The notes below the pieces were generated by a model that saw only the letters and a program-made list of their open reading frames with translations, ran no database searches and was not told where the DNA came from. Positions 15,936 through 26,100 of a stretch of 64,000 bases of DNA are shown one piece after another (position 1 is the first letter of the stretch; each line of letters starts with the position of its first letter). The DNA is from Desmonostoc vinosum HA7617-LM4 (GTDB taxonomy: Bacteria > Cyanobacteriota > Cyanobacteriia > Cyanobacteriales > Nostocaceae): assembly GCA_019359515.1 (NCBI GenBank), contig JAHHHC010000013.1:62001-126000 (forward strand), given 5' to 3'. Made by a program: the position numbers and the translations under genes.

Positions 15936-16745
15936 ATGCAGGCGCTACGGAAACATTATCCCGAATATTTCATGGAAGCTGCGGGACTGGGTATCTTTAT
16001 GATTTCTGCGGCAGTCGTGACTACGTTGTTAGAGTATCCAACCTCACCAATTCGACAGGCAATTTCTGACCCACTTTTACGACGGTTCATCATTGGTGTA
16101 GCAATGGGATTAACTGCTATTTGTATTGTTTACTCACCTTGGGGAAAACAATCAGGCGCACATATCAATCCGGTTGTTACTTTCACTTTCTTTCGTCTTG
16201 GCAAAATTAAAGCGTGGGATGCTTTTTTTTACATTTTGGCTCAGTTTTTGGGTGGATTGATAGGCTTAATTTTGACTCTTGTGGTGTTTAAAAATGCAAT
16301 TACTGATCCATCTGTAAATTATGTCGTGACAATTCCTGGTACAGGAGGTGTAAGTGTAGCATTCTTAGCTGAATTGGTGATTTCTTTTGGAGTGATGCTA
16401 ATGATTTTATTTGTATCAAATACTCCCAAGCTTGCACCATTTACAGGTATATTTGCTGGAGTATTGATTGCAACTTACATCACAATAGAAGCACCATTAT
16501 CAGGCATGAGTATGAACCCAGCTCGCACCCTTGCATCAGCAATTCCATCTCAAAATTGGACAGCTATTTGGGTTTATTTCACTGCACCACTTTTAGGAAT
16601 GCTTTTAGCAGCCGAAGTGTATGTGAGGCTAAAAGGTCAAAGGGCTGTGCGCTGTGCCAAACTCCATCACCACAACAACAAACGTTGTATTTTTCGTTGT
16701 GGGTATCGTCAGAATGGGGAATGGGGCATGGGGCATGGGGAATAG
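15936..16745 (+). CDS. MIP/aquaporin-family channel
   Basis: 269 residues, six hydrophobic segments. The two half-helix motifs are SGAHINPVV (NPV instead of NPA) and GMSMNPARTL (NPA). The selectivity arginine after the second NPA is present. The C-terminal tail has conserved His and Cys residues (RCAKLHHHNNKRCIFRCGY). The last eight or so residues (GEWGMGHGE) are encoded by a GGGGCAT-type heptad repeat, so the original stop was probably earlier. It likely conducts water, glycerol or small neutral solutes; a role for peroxide cannot be excluded given the redox neighbours. Confidence 0.9.
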   Translation: MQALRKHYPEYFMEAAGLGIFMISAAVVTTLLEYPTSPIRQAISDPLLRRFIIGVAMGLTAICIVYSPWGKQSGAHINPVVTFTFFRLGKIKAWDAFFYILAQFLGGLIGLILTLVVFKNAITDPSVNYVVTIPGTGGVSVAFLAELVISFGVMLMILFVSNTPKLAPFTGIFAGVLIATYITIEAPLSGMSMNPARTLASAIPSQNWTAIWVYFTAPLLGMLLAAEVYVRLKGQRAVRCAKLHHHNNKRCIFRCGYRQNGEWGMGHGE

Positions 16746-16892
16746 GAAATGGGGAATTGACGTTTCAAAATGTGGGTTTGAAAACTGAGATGCTTTGTTT
16801 TTTGGATTTCACCATCTGTGCAAAAATCGTAAAAACTTCTTTCCCCCCGCCCCCTGCGATCTAAACTATTAAGTCTTGAGCTAGACACGAAT

Positions 16893-17990
16893 ATGAATCT
16901 GCGAGTAACTAAAACTATCAAAAGAATAGTTCTATTTTCTTGTGCTTTTCTCACAATTGTAATTGCATCTCAAGTTCCAGCTTATACTCATCTAGCTGAT
17001 TCTCTAGTATCTAAACAATTAACTACTCAATCGGCTGTTGTTGCAGTAGAATCTGTTGGTATGACTGTTTCTGATATGGATAAAGCCGTTGATTTTTACT
17101 CTCAGGTGCTGTCTTTTAAGAAAGTATCAGATGTGGAAGTGTTAGGTAGTGAGTATGAACAATTGCAAGGATTGTTTGGGGTGCGGTTGCGTGTGGTGCG
17201 AATGCAGTTAGGAGGTGAGTCAATTGAGTTAACTGAGTATCTCACGCCCAAAGGTAAACCAATCCCATTAGACTCACGCAGTCACGATCGCTGGTTTCAA
17301 CATATTGCGATCGCAGTTAGCGATATCGATCAAGCCTATGAGCATTTGCGCTCATTTAAGGTGCAACACGTCTCCACTGCACCCCAACGCATACCCAACT
17401 CCAACAAAATCGCAGCCGGAATTCGCGCTTTCTATTTTAGAGACCCAGATGGACATAACCTAGAGATTATCTATTTTCCAGCTGGCAAAGGCGATCCTAA
17501 ATGGCACAAACCAACCAATCAGTTATTTTTAGGAATCGATCATACAGCGATCGTTGTATCTAACACCGCCGCCAGTTTGAAATTTTACCGTGATTTACTA
17601 GGTTTGAAACTAGCGGGAGAAAGCATGAATTACGGTATAGAACAGGAGCATCTCAACAATGTTCAAGGGGCTAGATTACGTATTAGCGGTTTGCGTTCTC
17701 CTGCTGGCCCTGGAATTGAATTTTTGGAATACCTGACACCACAAGACGGACGACCTTTACCAACCGATGCGCGTCCCAACGATTTGCTGCATTGGCAAAC
17801 AACACTAGTGGTGAAGGATACAGAAGCTGTTGCTCAACAGTTACGAATCAATAAATCTGCGTTTGTTTCTCCCGGTGTGGTAACAATTCCTGGTCAAACA
17901 TTGGGATTTAAAAAGGGCTTTTTAGTGAGAGATCCTGATGGCCACACAATGCGGATCATACAGAATCCCCAATCCCTAGTCCCCAAATAA
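16893..17990 (+). CDS. Exported two-domain VOC (glyoxalase-fold) protein
   Basis: 365 residues with an N-terminal signal peptide (KRIVLFSCAFLTIVIA...ASQVPA). Two vicinal-oxygen-chelate domains follow: residues about 50-195 (VGMTVSDMDKAVDFYSQVL, ends RDPDGHNLEIIYF) and about 215-360 (IDHTAIVVSNTAASLKFYRDLL, ends RDPDGHTMRIIQ), given in parts. Both have the metal-type His near the start or middle and Glu near the end (H-E). The family covers dioxygenases, lyases and resistance proteins; the reaction is not predictable. Periplasmic location is unusual for glyoxalase-type enzymes. Confidence 0.87.
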   Translation: MNLRVTKTIKRIVLFSCAFLTIVIASQVPAYTHLADSLVSKQLTTQSAVVAVESVGMTVSDMDKAVDFYSQVLSFKKVSDVEVLGSEYEQLQGLFGVRLRVVRMQLGGESIELTEYLTPKGKPIPLDSRSHDRWFQHIAIAVSDIDQAYEHLRSFKVQHVSTAPQRIPNSNKIAAGIRAFYFRDPDGHNLEIIYFPAGKGDPKWHKPTNQLFLGIDHTAIVVSNTAASLKFYRDLLGLKLAGESMNYGIEQEHLNNVQGARLRISGLRSPAGPGIEFLEYLTPQDGRPLPTDARPNDLLHWQTTLVVKDTEAVAQQLRINKSAFVSPGVVTIPGQTLGFKKGFLVRDPDGHTMRIIQNPQSLVPK

Positions 17991-18130
17991 ATGAAATCTT
18001 GCTGAGAAAGCAATAAAAACTTTGTCGCAAATTCCACATAATTTCTCAGCTAAGCTTTATTCTTTGATCACTTAAGAGTTACTACCTACCGCGATACTGA
18101 GAGCAGTTCACAAAAGGAACTCATACACTT

Positions 18131-19555
18131 ATGCAGCAAGCATCTCGTCCCACAGTCATCCTGGGTGGTGGCTTCGCTGGACTGTTTACAGCTCTGCACT
18201 TAAGCCATCAAAATTACTCGTATCCGATTATTTTAATTGAGCAGCGCGATCGCTTTAGTTTCAAGCCGTTGTTGTACGAACTGCTCAGCGGTGAATTGCA
18301 CAGCGAACAAGTTTACCCGCGCTACAAAGAACTTTTAGCAGGTAGTAGTGTCATCTTTGTACAGGACACTGTGCAATCAATTGATCTAAATCAACATCGA
18401 GTCACTGTAGCTTCTGGTGAGATTTTTGACTATAGTAACCTAGTATTAACACTGGGCGGTAAAACTACTTACTTTGATACTCCTGGTGCAGCAGAATATG
18501 CAATGCCATTTACCTCTGGTGCGGAGGCGATCGCACTGCGAAAACACTTGCGGCATAGACTGCATCAGGCAATCCAAACTCCAGATATTCAGCATCGTCG
18601 GCTACTACTGAGTGTTGCCATTATTGGGGCAGGCCCTGCCGGCATTGAATTGGCGTGTACATTAGCAGACTTATTGCCTATTTGGTACGATGAATTGGGC
18701 GGTGATGCTGATGAAATTCGGATTGTTCTAGTTAACCGTAGCCAGACAATTCTTAAAGGTGATGTGAATAGCCATTTGCGTTGTACAGCAGAACGGGCGC
18801 TGAGACGGCGGGTGATTCCTGTTGATTTCTTATTTGATGCAGCTGTCACCGAGATTCAGGCAGACGGTGTGGAGTACCAACAAAACGGGCAAACACAACT
18901 TTTACAGGCTGGTACAATTGCTTGGACTGCCGGCACTGCCCCCAATCCTCTGTTGATGGAGTTACCAATCTTAGCCCAAAGGCGTGACAAACGCGGGCGA
19001 TTAATAGTAACACCAACATTGCAGCTCCCTGATTTTCCCGAAGTCTTTGCGGCTGGAGACTGTGCCATAGATAGCGATAATCCCCAACCACCGACAGCCC
19101 AAGTTGCCTATCAACAAGGAAAAGCGATCGCTCACAATCTCAAGCGGACGAGGGAAGATAAACCTACGGTTCCTATGGAAATCCAAATGCGCGGCACTTT
19201 AATGAAACTGGGACTCAACGAAGGTGTTGCCAACCTATTCAATAAAGTTCAGATTAAAGGTCAACCCGGTCATTTCATCAGAGAAGCAACATATTTACAA
19301 CTACTCCCCAACTCTGCACATAACCGCAAAGTTACAACCGAGTGGCTGAGCGATGAATTATTCCAACGCGATCGCCCTTTTTCTCACATGCAGTTAGGAC
19401 AGACGCCATTGCTATCCGGGGTTGCAGCCATTGCCGCCGGAATCATCTTAGCTACTCCCCTCATCTGGCGAGCGGCCCAACCGACGCAGTTTCAGCAAAA
19501 CCTGAGTTGGACAGGCATACCAGCCTTGCTCAATCAGCTTGCACCCCCTCGTTGA
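18131..19555 (+). CDS. Type II NADH dehydrogenase-like FAD/NAD(P) oxidoreductase
   Basis: 474 residues. FAD-binding ILGGGFAGLFTALHL at the N-terminus, second Rossmann fold IIGAGPAGIELACTLADL for NAD(P)H, and FAD-contact FAAGDCAID. The C-terminal region carries a hydrophobic helix (GVAAIAAGIILATPLIW), as in monotopic NDH-2 enzymes. It probably passes electrons from NAD(P)H to quinone at the thylakoid or plasma membrane. The start at ATG 18131 follows AAAGGAAC. The DoxX-like gene follows at 83 bases. Confidence 0.9.
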   Translation: MQQASRPTVILGGGFAGLFTALHLSHQNYSYPIILIEQRDRFSFKPLLYELLSGELHSEQVYPRYKELLAGSSVIFVQDTVQSIDLNQHRVTVASGEIFDYSNLVLTLGGKTTYFDTPGAAEYAMPFTSGAEAIALRKHLRHRLHQAIQTPDIQHRRLLLSVAIIGAGPAGIELACTLADLLPIWYDELGGDADEIRIVLVNRSQTILKGDVNSHLRCTAERALRRRVIPVDFLFDAAVTEIQADGVEYQQNGQTQLLQAGTIAWTAGTAPNPLLMELPILAQRRDKRGRLIVTPTLQLPDFPEVFAAGDCAIDSDNPQPPTAQVAYQQGKAIAHNLKRTREDKPTVPMEIQMRGTLMKLGLNEGVANLFNKVQIKGQPGHFIREATYLQLLPNSAHNRKVTTEWLSDELFQRDRPFSHMQLGQTPLLSGVAAIAAGIILATPLIWRAAQPTQFQQNLSWTGIPALLNQLAPPR

Positions 19556-19637
19556 AGGATGCGGGGACGCTTTCAAGGCTTTCCCAGCAGTTTCATGATC
19601 ATTACTTTTTCCCCATTCCCAATCTTCAGATCTACCT

Positions 19638-20153
19638 ATGAAATACCTACTCAACCTCAGAACAGCTGTTGTTATCAATCGTGTGACTATAGGCGTTTTC
19701 TTTTTCCTCTCTGGAATCGCTAACTATCTCAACTTCAGCGTTGCCAACGGTTTCTACCAAACCGTATTAACTCAAAAACTTCAAATTATTGGCCCTGGAA
19801 TTCCGCCCGGATGGGAAGGTGTAGGGCCATTACCTTGGTTAATCGCCTTTCCTTATGCTTGGTTGTTACCTCTAGCTGAAATTGTGCTGGGTGCATTATT
19901 TGCTCTCAACTATTGGGTGCGGTGGACAGGACTACTACTAATTTTGATGACGTTTAGCATCATTCTGGCATTTGGAATTATACCTGCTGGTAGTTTGGTT
20001 CCTAATGCAGCGGAGAGCTTTAACAAAAACATTTTATTCATGACTCTAATTTGGATATGTATTGCTTACGATGCTCATGAACAGAAAATGAGCCGTCGTC
20101 GTGCTAAAGCTGCTGCTGATTATACTCTCACTGCTTCTAGCGACGAGATGTAA
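19638..20153 (+). CDS. DoxX-like membrane protein
   Basis: 171 residues with four hydrophobic segments (about 13-30, 72-92, 97-118, 130-145) and a basic, soluble tail. The layout RVTIGVFFFLSGIANYLNF and PLAEIVLGALFALNYWVRWTGLLLILM fits the DoxX/MauE-type four-helix family, which includes quinone-linked redox membrane subunits. Between NDH-2-like and GMC oxidoreductase genes, it may couple them to the membrane quinone pool; that is inferred from position only. Confidence 0.7.
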   Translation: MKYLLNLRTAVVINRVTIGVFFFLSGIANYLNFSVANGFYQTVLTQKLQIIGPGIPPGWEGVGPLPWLIAFPYAWLLPLAEIVLGALFALNYWVRWTGLLLILMTFSIILAFGIIPAGSLVPNAAESFNKNILFMTLIWICIAYDAHEQKMSRRRAKAAADYTLTASSDEM

Positions 20154-20250
20154 AATCTCATGTTTGCTTGACAGCGGAGTTTTATTTGACCGAATCAAAA
20201 CGACTTTCTCCCCCTCTCACAGGTGGACGCAAAGAAAGAAACTGTAATTA

Positions 20251-20270
20251 GGACTTTTGCAAGAAGTCTA
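20251..20270. repeat. Solo MITE end
   Basis: GGACTTTTGCAAGAAGTCTA matches the terminal inverted repeat of the elements at 10411-10479 and 57123-57291. It lies just upstream of the GMC oxidoreductase gene and lengthens its frame artificially to 20223. Confidence 0.6.
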
Positions 20271-20315
20271 TTTATTCAGAAGTCCCTTATTTACCCTTCA
20301 CTTTGGAGAAAACTT

Positions 20316-21872
20316 ATGACCACTTCACACTACGATGTGATTATCATTGGCACTGGTGCAGGTGGTGCTACACTTGCTTATCGTCTGGCTCCTACTGGTA
20401 AGAAAATTCTGATTTTGGAACGTGGTTCTTTTTTACCTCGTGAGAAAGCCAACTGGGATACGGTTGAGGTGGTTCAGAAAGACCGTTATCACACCGACGA
20501 AGTTTGGTATGACCAAAAAGGACATGCTATTCATCCGGGTACAGGCTATTTTGTTGGTGGTAATACTAAGGTATATGGTGGTGCGCTCTTTCGTTGGCGC
20601 GAACAAGACTTTAATCAAGTAATTCACAAAGGTGGTATTTCACCGGAGTGGCCGCTAAAATACCACGATTTTGAACCCTACTACACTGAGGCTGAAAAGC
20701 TATATGAGGTGCATGGCAAGCGGGGTTTAGACCCGACTGAACCAACTGCAACGCAGGAGTATTTTTTTCCTGCTATTCGTCACGAACCGCGTATCCAAGA
20801 GATTCATGACTCTTTAAAAGGTGAAGGTTATCATCCATTTTATCTGCCACTGGCAATTAAACTAAATGAGGTGAATCGGCGTTTGAGTGCTTGTATTCGT
20901 TGCAATACTTGCGATGGGTTTCCTTGTTTAGTGGATGCTAAAGCAGACGCAGATGTGAATTGTGTACGTCCAGCAGAGCAGTATGATAACGTCACTCTCA
21001 TTACTGAAGCTCAGGTAAAACGGTTGCACACAAGTTCTTCTGGGCGGGAAGTGAATGCCGTGGAGGTAAAAATTAATGGGGAAATTCATTTTTTCTCTAG
21101 TGATATTGTAGTCGTTGCTTGTGGAGCGATTAATTCAGCAGCTTTGTTGTTACGTTCTGCTAATGAGCAACATCCCAATGGGTTGGCAAATAGTTCTGAT
21201 CAGGTAGGACGGAACTTTATGAAGCATCAGAATGGAGCTATCATTGGAGTCAGCTTGAAATCTAATCCCACTGCATTTCAAAAAACCTTGGCAATCAACG
21301 ATTTTTACTGGGGTGATGAAGATTTCGATTACCCGATGGGTCATGTGCAGTTATTGGGGAAAGTCAATGCAGATATGATTGCTCAAGAATCTCCATCTGT
21401 TTTAGGAGTATCGTTTAGAGAGAGACATACATTTGAAGCGATCGCAACTCGTTCGGTAGACTGGTGGCTAACTGCTGAAGATTTACCCGATCCCAATAAC
21501 CGTGTTACACTCCAGGATAATTCTATCCAGTTGCATTACACCGAGAACAATACCGAAGCCTACAATCGTCTCCTCAATCGTTGGACGCAAGTGTTAAAAA
21601 AGATTGGTTGCGGTGAACGAATTATTCCCGCCTCCTTTTATTTCCGCAAAAAAATACCACTGCAAGGTGTAGCGCATCAATGTGGAACTTGTCGCTTTGG
21701 TGAAGATCCTCAAACTTCAGTTTTAGATATTAATTGCCGCACTCATGACATTGATAATTTGTATGTCGTAGATGGTAGTTTCTTCCGCTCTAGTGCTGCT
21801 GTTAACCCTACTTTGACGATTATTGCTAATGCGCTGCGGGTGGGCGATCGTATTATTGAATGTATAGCTTAA
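20316..21872 (+). CDS. GMC-family FAD oxidoreductase
   Basis: 518 residues from ATG 20316, preceded by GGAG; the in-frame stretch back to 20223 is MITE sequence and not coding. It has the FAD motif IIGTGAGGATLAYRL, the GGNTKVYGGALFRW substrate-loop motif and the GMC C-terminal block NLYVVDGSFFRSSAAVNPTL (given in parts), with the catalytic His in GVAHQCGTCRFG. A Cys-rich insert SACIRCNTCDGFPC could bind metal or a cluster. GMC enzymes oxidise alcohols, sugars or sterols. It closes the redox block; the substrate is unknown. Confidence 0.88.
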   Translation: MTTSHYDVIIIGTGAGGATLAYRLAPTGKKILILERGSFLPREKANWDTVEVVQKDRYHTDEVWYDQKGHAIHPGTGYFVGGNTKVYGGALFRWREQDFNQVIHKGGISPEWPLKYHDFEPYYTEAEKLYEVHGKRGLDPTEPTATQEYFFPAIRHEPRIQEIHDSLKGEGYHPFYLPLAIKLNEVNRRLSACIRCNTCDGFPCLVDAKADADVNCVRPAEQYDNVTLITEAQVKRLHTSSSGREVNAVEVKINGEIHFFSSDIVVVACGAINSAALLLRSANEQHPNGLANSSDQVGRNFMKHQNGAIIGVSLKSNPTAFQKTLAINDFYWGDEDFDYPMGHVQLLGKVNADMIAQESPSVLGVSFRERHTFEAIATRSVDWWLTAEDLPDPNNRVTLQDNSIQLHYTENNTEAYNRLLNRWTQVLKKIGCGERIIPASFYFRKKIPLQGVAHQCGTCRFGEDPQTSVLDINCRTHDIDNLYVVDGSFFRSSAAVNPTLTIIANALRVGDRIIECIA

Positions 21873-21938
21873 TATAGTTAAGCTGTTGCGCTTTTAATTT
21901 GCATAGTTCAAACCGCTAGAAAGACGCGGGGACACTAT

Positions 21939-21987
21939 AATTTTTGAATTGGTATTTGTCGAGTAACTCTCTAACTTGAGCCGCTAC
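21939..21987 (-). pseudogene. Fragment copying the 3' end of the transporter-HEAT gene
   Basis: About 49 bases match 23108-23157, the last codons of the 1001-residue gene, with only a few differences. Read on the minus strand it encodes AAQVRELLDKYQFKNY versus VAQVKELLDKYQFQNY in the intact gene. The two copies flank the DUF4351 gene in direct orientation. Confidence 0.7.
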
Positions 21988-22054
21988 TATTCGCACCCCT
22001 GACCACGATCTACGAGATAATCACAATACCCTGTGAAATTCTCGTTCATCATCA

Positions 22055-22933
22055 ATGTCCTTCGACAATTTGTGTAAGCTACTTTCAGAAAAACATCCCT
22101 CTACCTTTGCCAGTTGGGTGTTAGGGACTCAGCAAACTGCTGTCACAGTCCTGAAAACCGAATTGAGTATTGAGCCGATACGTGCCGATTACGTCACATT
22201 TCTACAACTACAAGGACGTATTCTGCATTTGGAATTTCAGACCCAACTCGAATCGACACCACCACTACCCTTGCGGATGCTCGATTATTGGGTGAGGTTG
22301 TACCGATTGTATCGTCTACCAATTACACAAGTTGTTGTCTTATTGCTTCCCCCCGCACCAGGAACAGTAATTGAAACCGCCTTCAACATCGAAACCACCC
22401 GTCACGAATATCGTGTGATTTGCATGTGGGAGGAAAATCCGGAACTATTTCTCAATGAGCCGGCGTTGTTACCCCTAGCACCACTAGCAGCAACCAAGCA
22501 ACCCCAAGTCTTGTTGCAACGAGTTGTGGAACGAGTCAATCAAGTAAAGTCAGAACAACGACCAGAAATCTCCGCTTACACTCAAATCTTAGCGGGGTTA
22601 AAATACAAAAAGGACTTGATTCGACAATTATTTCGGGAGGGTATGATGCGCGAATCAGTGATTTATCAAGAAATCCTCAAAGAAGGAGAGCAACGAGGAG
22701 AGCAAAGAGGAGAGCAACGAGGAGAGCAACGAGGACGGCAACAAGGAGAACAACGAGAAAGGGCGCTTATTCTGCGTCAACTGACTCGTCGTTTGGGAGA
22801 ATTACCTCAACCGCTGCTAGAACAGATTCAAACTCTCTCTATTGAACAATTAGAAAATCTTGGTGAAGCTTTGTTAGATTTTCAGGTTCAAGCAGATTTA
22901 GAAACTTGGTTCAACACATTAAATAATTCGTAA
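22055..22933 (+). CDS. Rpn/DUF4351-type PD-(D/E)XK nuclease-like protein
   Basis: 292 residues. The N-terminal half has the Rpn-type core with an acidic residue before ILHLEFQTQ (the E-x-Q active-site pattern) and the hydrophobic strand TQVVVLLLPP. The C-terminal half ends in a DUF4351-like helical domain (LTRRLGELPQPLLEQIQTLSIEQLENLGEALL, in parts). Between them is a 12-base tandem array (about 22680-22750) encoding repeated GEQR units, probably variable in number. Family members are transposase-derived nucleases linked to horizontal DNA integration. The flanking duplicate of a neighbour's 3' end supports insertion at this point. Confidence 0.82.
   Translation: MSFDNLCKLLSEKHPSTFASWVLGTQQTAVTVLKTELSIEPIRADYVTFLQLQGRILHLEFQTQLESTPPLPLRMLDYWVRLYRLYRLPITQVVVLLLPPAPGTVIETAFNIETTRHEYRVICMWEENPELFLNEPALLPLAPLAATKQPQVLLQRVVERVNQVKSEQRPEISAYTQILAGLKYKKDLIRQLFREGMMRESVIYQEILKEGEQRGEQRGEQRGEQRGRQQGEQRERALILRQLTRRLGELPQPLLEQIQTLSIEQLENLGEALLDFQVQADLETWFNTLNNS
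22680..22755 (+). repeat. 12-base tandem repeat inside the DUF4351 gene
   Basis: About five imperfect units of GGAGAGCAACGA encode GEQR repeats. As the unit is a multiple of three, copy-number changes keep the frame, giving a linker of variable length. Confidence 0.85.
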
Positions 22934-23056
22934 TTCGTAATGACGCTCGCGGACTCGCTACCGCTGCGAAGCGCGTAATTAAGTTTTGTAATGGGGATTG
23001 AACCCCAACACAAAACTTACAGGTTATAGAACCGGGGGACTTAAACCCACGGAACT
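22923..23056. repeat. Composite intergenic repeat downstream of the transporter-HEAT gene
   Basis: Begins with TAATTCGTAATTCGTAATGA and the small element GACGCTCGCGGACTCGCTAC (22923-22978). It continues with a hairpin-forming segment (22979-23056) that includes GGGGGACTTAAACCCACGGA. The second part recurs with about ten changes at 31231-31310, directly after lepA. Both copies lie immediately 3' of a minus-strand gene. Confidence 0.78.
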
Positions 23057-23100
23057 CGTTAACTAAGCAACCTCTCATAATATCCTCTATAAGACTCACA

Positions 23101-26100
23101 TTAGAGATAATTTTGGAATTGGTATTTGTCGAGTAACTCTTTAACTTGAGCGACTACCAGAGGATGTGAATCTTTTTGCAACTGGGGTAAGATTTGCAGC
23201 AGAACGCGTTGAGAAGCCCTATGTAAATATGCGATCGCGGCTTCTCTCACAAAGCCAGTGGGATGACGCAATGTTGCTAAGATCTCAGAACTTGTCAGGC
23301 GGATGCGTGCCACTTGAGCAAAATGAAAACAGCAAGCTAAGCACCAATCAGAAAGTAAATGCCCCAGTGAGAGCAATTTATGTAGGCGATCGCCAACTAA
23401 CATATTTTCATATTGTAAAGTCTTAGCGTCTACAAGATATTGCAGTTTTTCTTGGGGCGATCGCTTATCTAAAATATTCAGCAACAAAGATTTTACAGAC
23501 AAATTGACTGTATGCTCTAAAATCTCTAGCCCCCGCGCGACGTTGACCCCAGATTGCGACCTCAGATTAAATGCTGCTGCTTGCATCTTTTCTGGAGAAT
23601 ACAACAACTTAAGTAGTAATATTAAGCGTTCTTTGACATCAAACTCTACTTCCAAAAGTGCGTTTTGCAGCAATTCACACACAATAATTATCCTTTCATG
23701 TGATTGGTATTTTTCTAAAATATCGATTGTTGTAAAATCTAAATAAGCGGCGTAAATCTCTCCTAAAAATCTCAATTCTCCTGCTATTAAAGTTTCTACT
23801 CTACTTTCATGGAAGCGATTTACTAAACCTGTAGTTTGTGGTTGTTTGTGTATTTTTAATAAGCTGCGGAGGATATGATCTCTAGTAGTACCCCAAGAAG
23901 TTTCTAAATGTTGCCATAAAGCTTCCATTGCTTGGATTGTACTGATTTGAGCAATGGTACGCCAAGCATACATCCGCACAACTTCGGGTTTGTAAATATT
24001 GATCGCCACCCGCAACAACATTTCTAAGGCTTCATTTTCCAATCGCACCAGAGCTAACATTGCTGTAGAGCGAGTCGATTTGTAGTAAAGTGCGGCAATC
24101 AATGCCGAATAATACTCTTCTAAATGAGTTGCTGCAATCATTTCTAAGACAGCACAGCGCACGCGTAAAGATTCATCTTGTAAGAGATTGGGGATGTGAA
24201 TTCGCAATGCTTGTAAATAAACTGCTTCTGTTAATGCCCTCACTCCATTCACCCGTTCGCGTTCTTGTTTGTGAGTTAACATCCGGCGCATGGTTTTGGT
24301 AGCTTCCACCTTTTGAATTGGCGTTCCCTGGCGCAAAACTAAAGCGGCGGCAGTAGCCCGGATGAGGGAATGCTGCCGGGGGTTAAGGAATTCTTCTAGT
24401 AAGCCTAAGTTGGGATTTGGTTCAGCTAGCCAAACGTAACGTAGTGCCAAGGCGAAAACTTCGGGGGTAGTAAGTTGCGGCTTTTCCAATAAAGGGCGGA
24501 CAGCAGGCAAATAAGTAGGATTGACACCTCCCATCAGCATGACTTCTAAACTTTGGCGTTGTAAATCTGGTGGAAACTTGACCAATAAAGGTGCTAAAAC
24601 TTCCGCTGCGCTTTTGGGGTCAATTTGGGCTAAAAGTTCAATGCAAGAACGTTTATCGGCTTCAGTGCCCTTTTCGGTTAAAGCTTTGACTACTCCTTGC
24701 TTGAAGAATCTTAAACCGACATTGGTGGCGCTTAAGTTTCCCCTGGCTGCACTTAAGACTAATAAGTCAACATAACGCGATCGCAATTCCCAAACTACTT
24801 TTAAACAAGTAGCAGCCACGATTACTGTTTCTCCCACCAATACCCACTTGTGCAGTGGTGTGGGTACAAATTGTCCACAGAACAACAATGTCACAAAAAT
24901 TACCAATCCCGCGAAACCAGTAGCGATCGCTTCCGCAGTGCCTCCAGATAATGTCTGCATTCGGCTACGAATTCCCTCTGGGATGGGTTGGTACAGCAAT
25001 GGGCCACTACTCATGACAAAGGTGTAGCGGAGTAATTCATCGCAGAATTTGAGAGTTGTCAAACCCAAGAAAAAGCTTTGTGATTGGGTGATGGGGAATA
25101 TATTGAGTAAAGCGATCGCAGTTGGTAATAAAAAGCTGACGGTGATTGGTAGAAGCATCGCAGTGAAGAATACCCCCAGGCGTTCAATTAGACGACTGGA
25201 AACAAACCACTGCGTTATTAACTCACATAGTCCGACGATGCCACCGAATAGACCCAAAAAACTGGCCAGATCGCGATCGCCCAAATTTGATTGCAGTTCG
25301 CGCAGATACTGAAAATCTATTAATAAACCAATGACTTGCAACAAACCCACAAAAGCGAATAACTGCCAAGCATAGCGTTTGAGTGGGCTTTTAAGGATGC
25401 GGTGTTGCGAGACTTGTTCTTGTGAAATTAGTTTTTGGGGAGTTTGCGGAAAAGCTGCCCGATGGTGATAAGTGATCAAGAATAAAATCCCTGTGCCTAC
25501 AAGAATCACCACACAAGCAATAAGAATCACCTTATTTAACTTGGCGAATTGCACCAACCAAGGCAAACTAAAACCACTGACGACATCTGCTACTAGTAAC
25601 CCACTACTAACGAGTGGGTAAGTGCGTTTAATTTCTCGGATATTAAATAGTTGGTTAGCAACAATCGAGGTGTTGAGATCATTGACTACATAGAGTGCAT
25701 CCACCCACAGCCGCAGGAGAAATACGGAAACAACCGCCAAATATGATACGTGGCTCCCCTGGTGTAGCAAAACTAGTAAAATTAGTGGCATCACCATGCA
25801 AGGTGCGATCGCCACAATCACCTGACGCAAAGGAAAAATCTTTTGCAGCCAAGAGTATAAAAAAACTAGCCCTGCACTTATACAGGCGCTAGCAATATAC
25901 ATCCAAGGTAGTAGACTAGTTCCATATTCATCCAAAAACAGTGCTACCGTACAATCCTCAGCCCATCGTAATCCTACACACACGGTAGTATAAAAAGCGA
26001 ACATCATCCAAGTTCGTTCACTTTCCTCCGGTCGGAGATTCACCCACTGTAGCAGCCGTGGTAAAACACCTTTATTTGGATTAAACCAGTGATTTTTCAG

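Noticed and set aside
22979-23056. tRNA-like fold in the repeat after the transporter-HEAT gene
   Set aside because: A T-arm-like piece is present, but no acceptor, D or anticodon arm can be formed.
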